64,000 bases of DNA from Naematelia aurantialba (Eukaryota; Basidiomycota; Tremellomycetes; Tremellales; Naemateliaceae), in contig JAKFAO010000004.1 in the NCBI GenBank assembly GCA_021527695.1, positions 1,095,001-1,159,000 of the forward strand, in the 5' to 3' direction. The notes under the pieces are model-generated. The model did not search any database and was not told where the DNA came from. It worked only from the letters and a program-made list of their open reading frames with translations. The translations under genes were made by a program, and so were the position numbers. Every line of letters begins with the position of its first letter. Position 1 is the first letter of the stretch. This document shows positions 1-11,026 of the stretch, in pieces.

Positions 1-3000
1 CCACAAACCGTCCAGCCAGTACACGTAGGCCGACAGCGGCGACCGAAGGATCGAGCTGCCAGAAGTAATCATGGCAAGCTACTGAGAGGTGAGTAGCTTC
101 ACTCACCTGACTCCAGATAGCTTCGACCTCATTCAGCGCCTTCTGCGCCATCTTGCCATCCTCCATCGCAAGTAGGATATCGGCCATCAAGACTGTCCCA
201 AAGCGATACAGCGGCCAAAGGCCCAGCTCACTGGCTAGTTGCACCGCAGACAAGACGTGAGGTAGTACGAGGTGAGGGGGGGCTTTGGCTTCCTGCTGGC
301 TCACATTAGATACCAGAGCGCAATTCAAATGTTGATAACTGAGCGACCGACCTGCATTTTTCTCGCCTTCGACAAATTGGCGCGAACATCATCTTGGACC
401 GACGATGAGCCAGTGGAGGCGGCGTCGCGCTTGCCACTCTCGCCGGCGCCTGAGAGGGGTATTGGCGGAGGGTGCGGCAGATCACGAACCACCCCTCCCG
501 GACCGAGCTTGCTAATTGACCCAGGTGATGGACGCAGAACGTCGAGAAGCTCCAGGCTCGACGTATCCCCGCTGGTATCGTTTAGCATGCGCCTGTTCTA
601 TGAGAGGCTATTCAGCACTCACTTGAGTCTCGCTCGACGGTCTAGAACAGACCATACCACTTTCGTCCACCGGTGGTATTCTGCCATACCCATGCCTTCT
701 AGAAGATCCGGGCTGAGAAGCAGTCGTAGCGCATCGTCGTATCTCGCTTTGTTAGTCATCTGCCTTTGATTCAGCGGGTCTCAGGGCAAAATTCCAACGC
801 TGGGAAGTTGACTCACGCGCTCTGCCCGAGCAAGCGCAACTGCCAATCTCGCATCCTCGTTGACTCCGCCGGACCGCAAAGCCAGGTTCTCGTGTAGCTC
901 GCACAGGTGGTCCGAACCCAGCATGCTCCACAAGGCGGCTTGTGTAGCATGCCACTGCCTGCAAGGATCTAGCTCATGCTCTGTCGTCCAGCCTTCGCGA
1001 GTTTCACGCTTGTCCTCAGGTTTGAGCGAGGTCTGATCGTACCTCGCCATTGCTAAATGGATCCGCCGCATAGCAATATGAGCTGGTTCGCCCTGGGTAG
1101 ATCAGCTTGACCATCCCACCTGAGATTTAGAGTAGCTTGGTGGGATGACGACAGAGGAGGTTTGCCAGCATGGACGCTGAAGGAATCCCTGGCAGACGTA
1201 CCATATCGAGCGCGGCCCGAAGATTCCACAACTCGTCCATCGGAGAAGCAGGCTTAGGCAAGACAGGCGACGATATCGGAGCCTGCTGGACTCGGAACGA
1301 GCCCCGTGTCGTCGCTGGCCGAGTCTCGGTATCCAGCCTGTGCAGCAGGCTACCGGGCCGCGTCAGCTAGTGTAGTGGCAGAGCAGTCCCGAGTCCTGAG
1401 CCATGCGGACCTGGACTCACCTCATACAGTGACGTAGACACGCCTTGTCGCCATCGGCTCTAGACACCCGGATAGCCTCCTCTAGTGCCTTTGACCGTCA
1501 GTTGCAGTTGGTAGGTTCGAGTTTCGCCTCCTCGGGGAAACGGAAAGCACTTACCGCTCGAGCTGACCCGAGCCCGCCAGTAGAGTAATGCAGATGAGCG
1601 AGATTGAGGAGTGCATGCTGATGCTGCGCCCTGGCGCGATGTCAACACTGACACCATTCTTGTTTGGTGATGGGAGCGACTTACCGGCCTGACGACGGGA
1701 ACTGGTGGTCGTAGAACCGCCGCATCTCGGCCATACTGCCCGTAACGTCCCCAGACGCTTCCGCGGCCTTCATCCTGTGCCGGGTCAGTCTGATTTCCGA
1801 TCCTTGTTTGAAATGAAGCAGAAGGAACACGGAGAGCAAGGAGAACAAGGAGAACAAGGAGAAGGAGGAGAAGACGAAGAAACAGATGATCGAGCTCAAA
1901 CATACCTATCATAAGCCTTGAGCCTCTTATCAAGTGAATCCTCCATTGCCATCCTCCTATTCCCTCCAACGGCTGTCGACCGCGAAGGTCCAGCCACCGA
2001 CAAGCCACACCATTCTGCGCACTGGCGCGAGAGCGCTGTGGTCTCGTCGAATGATAGGCGGCGGAGAGTGAGAAGCATGGTGCGGATGAATATGCCCGCT
2101 GGGGAGTGGCGCTCCTGCGTACGTTAGGTGGGTTCTTAGGAGAGGAGAGAGAGGAGAGAGAGGAGAGAGAGAGGAGAGAGAGAGGAGAGAGAAAGGAGAA
2201 GAGAGAACAGAGAATAGAGAAGAGAGAAGAAGAGAAGAGAGAAGAGAGAAGAGAGAAGAGAGGAGAGAGAAGAGAGAAGAGAGAAGAGAGAAGAGAGAAG
2301 AGAGAAGAGAGAAGAGAGAAGAGAGAAGAGAGAAGAGAGAAGAGAGAGGAGAGCAGAGGGATGGAGGGAGGCAGAGGGACGGAGAGAAGGAGAAAGACTG
2401 ACGAAAGGTTCCGGGAGCTCGAGAATCTCTTCGTCGTCGTCGACATTGATCCGATCTCCGAGATCTTTCTCCAGCACTACCTCCATCAGCAACTGAGCCA
2501 TTGACAAGGCTCCGCGGAGTCGACTTGCGATCCAGGAATATCCCTCCATCGGCAATATCTGAAAAAGCCGCCTTCTACACTGATCAGCTTCTTGCTGCGT
2601 CCCTCCGATGCCCAGGGTGAAGGTGTAGGCGTACATATCCGCCTAGCCAACTCTCAAAGACCGCCCTCTCCTCTTTGACAGGCTCGACGGGTTGCCCTTT
2701 CGTACGTAGTGCCTTTACATGCGCCTTTAGCCAACCCGCCTCGTCTCTGATCAGTGCGTCCGTCTCCTCCCGCAGCGACTCGTACGACACGGGCGTGTCA
2801 GATACCTTGACCAGTCAGTGCGCGCCTTACGAGCAGGGGAGCTCGTTTCACAGGAAGTGGACTTCACCTCTAGGTACTCGCGCATGACGATCGCCAATAT
2901 GGCAGCTACGAAGGTGTGTCGGTAAACTGGGACGGGCTCGCGCCCTGCGGTGAGCGGGTAGAGCTTGACGAGGAGGTAGGCTAGTGCGAGATGGAGTGGG

Positions 3001-3071
3001 AGGGAAGGATCAGACAGCCGCGAGGACGCAGGAGGCGCCAGCCGCCGGCCACGCTTCGTAGGCGAGGACAT
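1..3071 (-). CDS. APC5: Anaphase-promoting complex subunit 5 (3' end outside window)
   Basis: TPR scaffold subunit of the APC/C ubiquitin ligase that drives anaphase and mitotic exit. Recognised by an Apc5-like N-terminus (LALAYLLVKLYPL), the segment AGIFIRTMLLTLRRLSF resembling the metazoan Apc5 block that ends in LAYSKLSF, and ATQAALWSMLGSDHLCELHE around 930-970, which parallels the human AQKTAIWRLYGRSTMALQQ block. TPR-like helices continue to the window edge (for example LASELGLWPLYRFGTVLMAD near 150-215). Exons I could phase: 2868-3071, 2635-2805, 2403-2558, then one starting at 2114; further exons follow downstream but were not fully resolved. ATG at 3071 is the first in frame and lies 277 bp from the divergent lipase start. 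The 288-nt intron 2115-2402 holds a long tandem repeat. The C-terminus is missing because the window begins inside the gene. Confidence 0.82.
2139..2398. repeat. Purine-rich (AGAGAAG)n heptamer tract inside an APC5 intron
   Basis: The plus strand is almost pure A/G for about 260 nt, with a clear 7-nt period (AGAGAAG) between roughly 2220 and 2350. On the APC5 sense strand this is a CTTCTCT pyrimidine tract that fills the intron 2115-2402, which has donor GTCAGT and acceptor ACGCAG and joins two phase-0 exons. Simple-sequence ORFs on both strands here are artefacts. Confidence 0.9.
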
Positions 3072-3348
3072 GTTGGCTCTGCTTCCCAGAGAGTAGTCTA
3101 CTCTTGTTGACTGTATTGATCCAGTCGATGCCGGATCAAGTTGCAAAGACGCGACGGGCAACTCTGAATACAGTCGCGTGGAAAATGTCTGAATTTCCAG
3201 CGTCATGACGTCGATTATGTTATGTTATTCATTGGCCACCTTTGTGTCTTGACCTTCACAACCGCAGCGACACCGCCCAACCCCACACTCATGCTCACGA
3301 ATGCTGCTCAGGTCCTTGCCACAGCCACGTAGCAGGCTTAGGATTAGG

Positions 3349-5396
3349 ATGTCGAACCAGGTTCCGACCTCCCCGCGCAGAGCGGCGTCTGGAATCACCG
3401 GATCCCTTCCGCACACGACGCGGAGGGACAAGGGCAAGGGCAAGCAACGAGCTGAGCTGAGGTCGACGGATCTGAGCCCAGACCGTCCAGATGGATCTCG
3501 CAGTGGTATTCAGGCCGAGCCTGTTACCCCTGGCATACCACTACAATCCATGTTGGAGGAGGCGCTTTCCACTCCTCTCACCCCGCCATCGCCTGGTACC
3601 TCTCTCGAGCTGGAATCTCCCAGTTCCCGATCCGGATTCCAACAACCATCGACTATCTCTCCACCACCGAAAGCTCATCATGCACCGAGTATCCTCCAAG
3701 CAAACTGGCCGAGACTGCTCTCGCAGCCTGCTCGCGCTGTGAATCCAGTAGCTGGTTTAGCGTACATCACAGGACGCGCGACCGGAGCTTCGAGAGCTCC
3801 AGTCTCCCCTCGAGCGGCACGAGCGGGACTGAACGGACTGCCTCTGAAGGATTATGGAAAGGGCCAGGGCGAGACGTCGACTGCGTGGCAGCGAACATCC
3901 CGCACTGCATCGTTCTTTCCGGACTTGGACCCCGAGACAGGTCTCCCTCTCAGCACCGACTTTTCCGACCTCGATCCCAGCCTCAACTTCGACTTCAACG
4001 ACGAAAACGAAAGCGGAACCTCCTCGACCGTCGCTCCGTCGCTCCAGCTCCAGCGCACGATCACCAGTCTACTGAAAACACCTACACGCCCACCCAAAGC
4101 CGCCAGCTCGACATCGTACTTCCCATCCATGTTTTCCCGTATATCCCTCCCAGGCGTCGGCGGCGCGTCCGCGTCGAGCACAGGCCTCGCTCGGTCGCCG
4201 TCACAGCGGAGTTTCTCGTCCACCGTGCCACAGGAAGATTGGACGAGCTGGGCCACGGGATGGTGGTCGGGGAACAAAGGCAAGGTCGACGAGATGATGA
4301 GTGAGGATGACCGAGCCGACACTGTCGAGGAGGAGAAGGAAAAGCACCGCAGAAAGTGTACGTTACGTCCTTTCCTCCCGGGGGGACACGGTTTGCTTGA
4401 TTTCTGCATAGGCTGATCTCTTAGACCGGACGCCGAGGAGACCGATGGTCTTCTGCCATGGACTGCTAGGGTTTGACTATATAGGTATGTCACGTCCGAT
4501 GACCGCACTCATGGTAGGCCCTGCCAGTCTTCCACCACTACAGATATCGCATTGGCGCGGGATCCGCGAAGTCCTCGAATCGAATGGAGTCGACGTACTC
4601 ATTGCTCGTGTGCCAGCGACGTCTTCCATCAAGGACCGCGCGGCGATTCTCGAGACGCTCATTGCGGAAAAGTACCCAGGACAAGAGGTTAATCTCATTG
4701 GCCATAGTATGGTAAGTCTACTACTGTCTCTTCATGTGTCTCGGTCATCTTCAATGACGAGCTCACCAATCAGGGCGGTCTGGACTGCCGATACCTCATC
4801 TCCTGTATCCGCCCGACCAAGTTCACCCCCATCTCACTCACGACCATCTCGACGCCACACCGTGGCTCCCCCTTTGCTGACTACGTGATCGACAACCTGA
4901 TCGGGCGCGAGCGGCTGCCCGCCATGTTATCCTTAATGGAGACGATGCGCCTGCCACACTCTGGCGATGGTTCCGCATTCAACGCGCTCGGTACACGGGC
5001 GATGAAACAGTTCAACGCCGAGGTAGTAGACGACGACAATGTGAGCTACTACAGCTGGGGCGCAAGCTTCGATCCAGGCTTGTTGGATACGTTCCGCTGG
5101 CCCCATTCCGTCATCTTAGCCAAGGAAGGACCGAACGACGGCCTCGTCAGCGTCAGCAGTGCCAAATGGGGCGAATACAGAGGTACACTCGTAGGCGTCA
5201 ATCACCTGGATTTGTGAGTTTCTCGTACCACGTATCATGTCTGCATGTGGCTGGACAGAGGCTGAGACAGCCCAGGGTAGGATGGGTGAATCATGTCCGG
5301 TATGCGTTATCGGGGTGGACGGGGAACCCCATCACGTTCAAGCCCGCGACGTTTTACCTTGAGATTGCAGACTTTTTGGCGGAACAGGGATTTTAA
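3349..5396 (+). CDS. TGL2: TGL2-like triacylglycerol lipase (alpha/beta hydrolase)
   Basis: Serine lipase expected to hydrolyse acylglycerols; yeast Tgl2 is reported as mitochondrial. Exons: 3349-4357, 4425-4484, 4518-4711, 4774-5213, 5276-5396; all junctions keep phase and give 607 aa. Visible motifs: oxyanion-side MVFCHGLLGF, nucleophile elbow GHSMGGLDCRYLIS with Ser420 (the elbow is split by an intron exactly after GHSM), ISTPHRGS, acid NDG with Asp543, and base VNHLDL with His565. The catalytic order Ser-Asp-His is complete. The first 340 residues or so are a Ser/Pro-rich, probably disordered extension ahead of the hydrolase fold, longer than in yeast Tgl2. An ATG at 3301 in the same frame is possible, but 3349 is preferred because it leaves more leader after divergent APC5. 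Family assignment is firm; substrate and location are inferred. Confidence 0.85.
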
Positions 5397-6349
5397 CTGT
5401 AGCATTGCATCGCATTCATCGCATCGGTATCAATGCAGAGTAAACATTTGTGGCTTTGTGAGGACCGGCACCTTGCACGATCCGAAACGCGTCCGTGCAG
5501 TGCGAGGGTATTAGGTAAGCGACGTCCCGGCGTTGCGGTAAATTCGCGTGGTGCCACAGTGTGATTCGGCGACCGGGGGCGATTTGGTTTCCAGGGAAAT
5601 TGAACGGTAAAAAGGGCGGAAGGGGAGAGGGGAAGAGGGGGAAGATGAGGGAGGAGCAGAGAGTGGGAGGGGAGGAGAAGAGAGAAGCAGGAGGAAGGGG
5701 AGAGAAGCAGAGGGAGGAAGCCAAGAGGAATAGCGGTGGTGTGACGTTGGCTGCGACGGTCTCCTTTCCTAGCTCCAATTACGATACACGAGGGCTTTTT
5801 TCCGCGTGCCGTGCCATGATCCCATACTGTTCACACTCGTCTCGTAGCCGCTGTCGTCTGTCGTCTGTTGTCTGTTGATCTGTTGAGTTGTTGACCGTCG
5901 AGACAGCTCGATAGCGAGACCGCGTCCTGAGTCTTTGCAGTTCATCCATTCTCTGCATTGCACTGCACCGCCCTTTCGGTCCTTTGATTCAACGCCCCGA
6001 GCCCCCGGTGCCCAGTCCCCCGCGAGTGAAACCGCCTTTGTGCTGTGTCTCGGACCGCCAGGACAAACGAGTCAAGCCTGCTCCCCCCGCCTCGTTTTAT
6101 CACCGCTCGTTTCGTCTCTGCAACAACTTGTGGCTCGTCGTCTCGCTCTCGCTCTCGACAACCGTGACCTGGCAAGCCTAGAAAGCGTAGCAGCAAAGTG
6201 TCCAGGCATCGGACGACTAATTCTTACATAACCATCAATTCGTCGTCGCGTTCCTCGGATTGACACGGCAGCTGGTCCTGCGTTCGACTGGCTCGATCAA
6301 CCCGTCCCTCTTCATCTCCAACTTCTTCACCCGTAACCTCTGATTCAAG
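5397..6349. other. Intergenic: lipase 3' side and syntaxin promoter
   Basis: No convincing coding sequence. A polypurine stretch (G/A-rich on the plus strand) runs from about 5598 to 5731. From about 5830 to 6340 the plus strand is C/T-rich, as expected for a leader and promoter of the syntaxin gene. No TATA box stands out. Confidence 0.6.
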
Positions 6350-8429
6350 ATGGCTAGGAATCGTCTCGGTGATCTGGTACGTTCGCGTCTGCGCGTCCGA
6401 GGGAGGCTAGATGCTGACGCTGGCTGTAGAACCGTAACTACGGGTACGTCTCCCTTGGTTGATGGCTCGGACTGGTCTACACCGCTTCTCCTCCTGCATC
6501 CCTCATGAATCTGTCGAGTGGAGCCTTATCTGCAGTCTCCGGTTCTCTCACTTGCTCTTTCCCGCATATCCTCTCCGCCTCGGAGCTGTCTGCCAACCGT
6601 CTTATCTACGCTGCCGTCCCCTCTTCTCTTTTTCTTTCTCTTCTTTCTCTTCTTCCTGCTCTTCTTCCTTCCTGACTCAACCTGCGTGCCACCCGCTCTT
6701 CCATCCACCCATTTCCTTCCTGTGCGACGCGCACCTGCCATCTGCGCACCTGCCGTATCCCATCCGCACAAGCTAATCCTGCACTTCAGAGACGCACCCG
6801 CCCCGCAACCGGTATCGACCTACCCCCCGCCGTCCAACGCCGTGATTGGCCAATCGCGCGCCCCCAACCCCTACGCGCAGCAAAACGTCGCTGCTGCACC
6901 AGGTAACGCTGGGAACTACAACACCTACGCCGCAGGCGCAGGTCCAGGCGCAGGAGCGACGAACAATGGCGGCGGGAACCCGTATGCCCAGCAGTATGGC
7001 CAGCAGGAGCAGTATGCCGCGGGCGGGAACGGCGCGGTCGATGCCGGCGGTGATTTCTGGAGCGAGCTTAGTAACACGAATGCCAATCTGTCGACTTTGC
7101 AGGAGCAGATCCAGGCCGTCCGATCGGCGCATCAGCAGTCTTTGGTGGGTCTCGCTCGGTTTCTTGCTTCTTCTATTATTTCTCTCTTTCTACCGTCGGT
7201 TCTTCTCTCCCTTTAATCTATTTCCAAGTCCCCACCCGCATACCTCTCGTTTTCTCGCTTATTCCGTCTGTCTCGTTTCCTCTCCTTCATTCTGTCTTGT
7301 CTCTCATTCCCCCTCTCATCCGCTTCCCTCTTGTCGCTTGTCCGCATCTTCAACTTCCTGGCGAACAGGACTCTGTGCCTCAACATCGCATCCGCTAACA
7401 GTCGCAGACATCCACCGACCCCCAAGCAGCCAATTACGCGACCCAGCTGAACGATCAAGCCAAGGCGACCCGCGAACAATGCGCGGGTCAGCTGAAAACC
7501 CTCTATAAGCTAGCGAAGGGCGACAAGGCCATGAAGAACCAGGCTCAGGCTTGCAAGACCCGCTTCCAGAGCCTGTTGCAAGAACACCAAGTTATCGAAT
7601 CCGAGTTCCGCAAAAAGGTCCGAGAGCGTGCTGGAAGACAGTACAGGATCGTCAACCCCCAAGCTACGGACGAGGAGGTTCAACAGGTCCTCGAGGAGGA
7701 TAACCCCCAGATTTTCTCCCAAGCTGTGAGTCAGAGACAGCCTCTGACCTTATCCACGTCACTGGCCTGTTTCTTTTGATATGGGTTAACAGATGCCAGC
7801 TGCTCAACTCGAACCGATACGGTGCGGCACGAGGAGCGTATCGGGAAGTGCAGGAACGTCACGCCGAGATCCAGAAAATCGAAAAGACCCTCACCGAACT
7901 CGCGCAGATGTTCCAGGAGATGGCTATGCTCGTCGAGCAACAGGACGAGGTCATTGTCAATGTTGAGACTCAGGCCAAGGGCGTTGACCAGGATGTCCAG
8001 AACGGGTGAGCTTCATTCGAGCGTCGTATCCGGCCAGACGGAGAGGAGGTTCAGGCGGCATTCCCTGCTGTCAGGGTGGGACGGAAAGACGCAGGAATCA
8101 GGCTGCATTATCTGCATGAAGACAGGGGACGCAAGGATGTGTGAAAATGGGGATCCAGAACTAAAACTTGAGCTGACCAAAATAGTCTTAAACAGACGGA
8201 ACGGGCGGTCGACTCTGCAAGGAAGGCCAGGAGGAAGAAGTGGATCTGCTTCTGGATCTGTGGTACGTGTCATATCCCATGGCTGTCCTGGTCCTTCTGT
8301 CTTTCAGCCCCGACAATGCTTCATGAGACATTGCATCCACCAACTTGGGTATCAAACTGATCACGCGCAGTGCTCATCATTGTCATCCTCGCTCTCGTCC
8401 TGGGCCTGGTCTTTGGTCTCAGAAAATAG
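6350..8429 (+). CDS. SSO1: Plasma-membrane t-SNARE syntaxin, Sso1/Sso2-like
   Basis: Q-SNARE that fuses exocytic vesicles with the plasma membrane. Exons: 6350-6376, 6430-6443, 6790-7144, 7408-7725, 7800-8005, 8186-8262, 8371-8429; total 351 aa, all phases consistent. The N-terminus is Asn/Gln/Gly-rich (repeated NPYAQQ). A helical Habc region follows (DFWSELSNTNANLSTLQEQI onward). The SNARE helix at about residues 250-305 contains REVQERHAEIQKIEKTL and the zero-layer glutamine in MFQEMAMLVEQQ. A basic RKARRKKW precedes a single C-terminal membrane anchor (about 326-348), ending LVFGLRK. The second exon is a 14-nt microexon. Introns 2 (346 nt) and 3 (263 nt) are long and pyrimidine-rich. Endosomal syntaxins are less likely because of the RRKKW-anchor junction and overall similarity to Sso proteins. 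Confidence 0.92.
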
Positions 8430-9027
8430 TCCTCGTACGTCCGATTGATCATGATAGACTAGACCTTGCTGATTCTGGTAGTCCTGCTCGTCTGTGATGG
8501 TCGTACGAACGCGTGGCAGAACCTCAAAAGACGTATTAGACCCAACTCGCCTACTTCTCTTCCCTCTTGGCTCTGGCTCGGATTCCGCTTTGCCGCTCGC
8601 ACCGCTCTATCTCGCATAGCTTGGACCCGGCTTGTTCCCCTCCGATGTCTACCTCTTCTTAGTGCTGTGAATGAAATGACTGCTGTGTGAAAGGGATGAT
8701 CTGTGTGGAGTGAAATGGGGATGGTATTGGCGTTAGCGTAATGGATGGTATCTGGTACAGGTTTGTATGTGGCTTGAACCTATGCAGCGCGTCTTCCGCA
8801 GCGAGTGTGAGCGGGTCTCGGCTTGCTGCTTGAAAGTCTGCAGTTGGAGGTCTGCAGTGTGACAAGTGTGCAATTTGACAAGTGTGGAAGTCGGTTTAGT
8901 GTCAGTACAGGGGATGTAGGTGGAGGGCAAAGGAACTCGGGGCTCCGGTGTTGTCATTGAGATCTTTCGAATTCGAGCAACGGGGATCTACCTGTCGACT
9001 TGTCTTGCACTCCCCGTGTCAGGCAGT
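8430..9027. other. Intergenic, no gene seen
   Basis: About 600 bp between the syntaxin stop and the next likely start. I see no exon-like reading frame and no tRNA-like structure. An in-frame alternative ATG for the following gene lies at 8920. Confidence 0.5.
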
Positions 9028-10228
9028 ATGGCTCTTCCCAGAGGCGGTCGCAGTAGCTATCATGGTGGCGGCGGCGGCGGGGGAGGGGGAAGACGAGGAC
9101 CAGGAGACGGAGGGGTAGGGGAAGGGGGATTCATCATCGACCCATCTAGCTCTAGCGGTTCAGGCGGGCCGGTCCACGGGAGTCTCACTGCGGGTATCAC
9201 GGACGGTGTGAAAAAAGCTGGCGCCGGTAGGGGCTCCGCCTCCGAGCCAGATGAATACGTTGGTGTGCGAGATGAGGGTGAAGGTGAAGGCGAAGGCGAG
9301 GGTGAAGGAAAGGGCGAAGGCCAAAACGAGGAAGACGGCGGGCACGGACAGGGCGAGAGAAAGAGACAGAGGCGGGGACAAAAGCAGAGGAAGGGACGCG
9401 CCCTGCCCGAGCCGCTGGTGGGGCTTTCCAGTAGGCAGGAAAATAGGCTGCGAGCGTTTCTTGATGAGAGGCTGAGCGGGCTCGAGCGAGATGGGCTGAT
9501 CCAGTGAGCAGCTCCCGTCTGTCTCTGGCACCGTTACTCTCTACTCTCGTCTTCGTCCTCGTCGTCCTCCCCCTCCTTTGTTATCCTTACTCTCGCCCTC
9601 ACCCTCATCTTCCTCGTCTTCGCCTCCGTTCATCCTTGTTTTCACTTCCGTCCTCTATCCTCGCCCTGAACTGGCCAACCCCCTTGACGCCTGTGTCGCT
9701 AACCACTCATCCTAGCGCGTTCGTCACCCTCGACGCACTGATTGCCCGCCTCACCCGGCTCGTGCATCTCATCCTGCAGATCCCGGCACCGCAGCCATGG
9801 GGGTCGTTGCGAGTCTCGTACTTTCTTACGTTGACGGGCCGGATGGTGGGGTACATTACGTCGTTGCCGCTCGTTCGTTCCCCGGCCGAGGCCGGTATCG
9901 ACGGTATCGACAGTGCCGACACCGTCGATGATGCCGATAATGTCGATAATGTCGATGATTCGCATGGTCCGAGCCGGCGGGACCCAGTCGCGCTGCCGGC
10001 ACACGTAGATCCGACTCGTACTGCACCTGCACCTGCAACTTCCACTGGCCCTGTACCTGCATCGCCACACGATCCTGCCTCACCAGCAAACGTCATGGAA
10101 CAAGCAGCGTCAACGCTCACGTCCCTGCTTGCGCTTCTGCACCTTGTCGAAGCTGGCTGGCGGGCTGTTATCGGCGGCCAAGGCTGGGTCATGGTCCCTG
10201 CCAGGCCTAAACATAAAGGCGAAGACTG

Positions 10229-10272
<44 letters not shown>

Positions 10273-10799
10273 CCAATGGCAATGACAATGGTTATGGCGC
10301 AACGACCAACGGCAACGGCAATGGCGCAACGACCAACGGCAACAGCAATGCCAACGGCACTGGTAACGAAAGGAGCAACAGTGTCGGCAGGGCAGTGCCA
10401 GTCCCGTATGGCGCTTTCGGCGCCAGCATGGACACCACCGAACGCACGCGCTTACGATCGATCGTCGTGGCTTCACGGGAGAGGCTTGTAGCGTGGGGAA
10501 GAGTGTACGGTGATTTCCCAGGCGCCAGTCTGCCCGGCACTTGCTCTGCCGCTTCCACCACTACCTTCATGAGCGTGCACGAGATCAAGGACGAACACAA
10601 AATGGGCAGCGAGAACGAGAATGGCTCAGAGGTGCAGCAGCAACACACTCTTCATCACCACGGCGACGATGCCGCACAGGCAGGACCAAGAGTGGACTGG
10701 GAAGAGCAGCTCTTGCATGTCTGGAGCGGGATATTGGAATTGCTTTCACAGGGCGGTGACATCTTGGGAGGAGATCCGGCGACCCCATGTCATGAGTAA
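9028..10799 (+). CDS. Unrecognised protein with Asn-Gly repeat
   Basis: I do not recognise the family. Exons 9028-9503 and 9716-10799 give 519 aa; the 212-nt intron (donor GTGAGC, acceptor CCTAG) is almost entirely pyrimidines on the sense strand. The first exon encodes Gly-rich and acidic (GEGEGEG) low-complexity sequence followed by a basic QRRGQKQRKG stretch and a helical LSSRQENRLRAFLDERLSGL segment. The second exon starts with a helical, hydrophobic block (FVTLDALIARLTRLVHLILQ and VSYFLTLTGRMVGYITSLPL), a linker with an aspartate-rich run, a second helical block (ASTLTSLLALLHLVEAGWRA), an NGNGNGN repeat at about 10230-10370, and an acidic C-terminal helix ending in LSQGGDILGGDPATPCHE. 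The hydrophobic blocks look like a folded helical domain rather than clear membrane spans. An earlier in-frame ATG lies at 8920. Gene reality is supported by phase-consistent splicing and alternation of ordered and low-complexity regions. Confidence 0.62.
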
Positions 10800-11026
10800 A
10801 TCTAGAACATAATCACCGCATGTAGAATGTAAGTGACAGCATATAATGTAAGCATAGTAGGTGGGATGCAGCGTAGCAGGTCAATCTGACACATCCGGCC
10901 GCAGCCTACGACTATGTATCACTACTCGACCGCTTCGTGAGGTCTGGGGAATACACTCTCTCCGCACCCCTAAACCCCTACGACTGGACCTCGACTGCGG
11001 ACCGTCTGAAAGACAGGTACAGACTC

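Noticed and set aside
1460..2636. Open frames rich in Leu-Ser or Arg-Glu across the purine tract
   Set aside because: They are translations of the (AGAGAAG)n intronic repeat of APC5.
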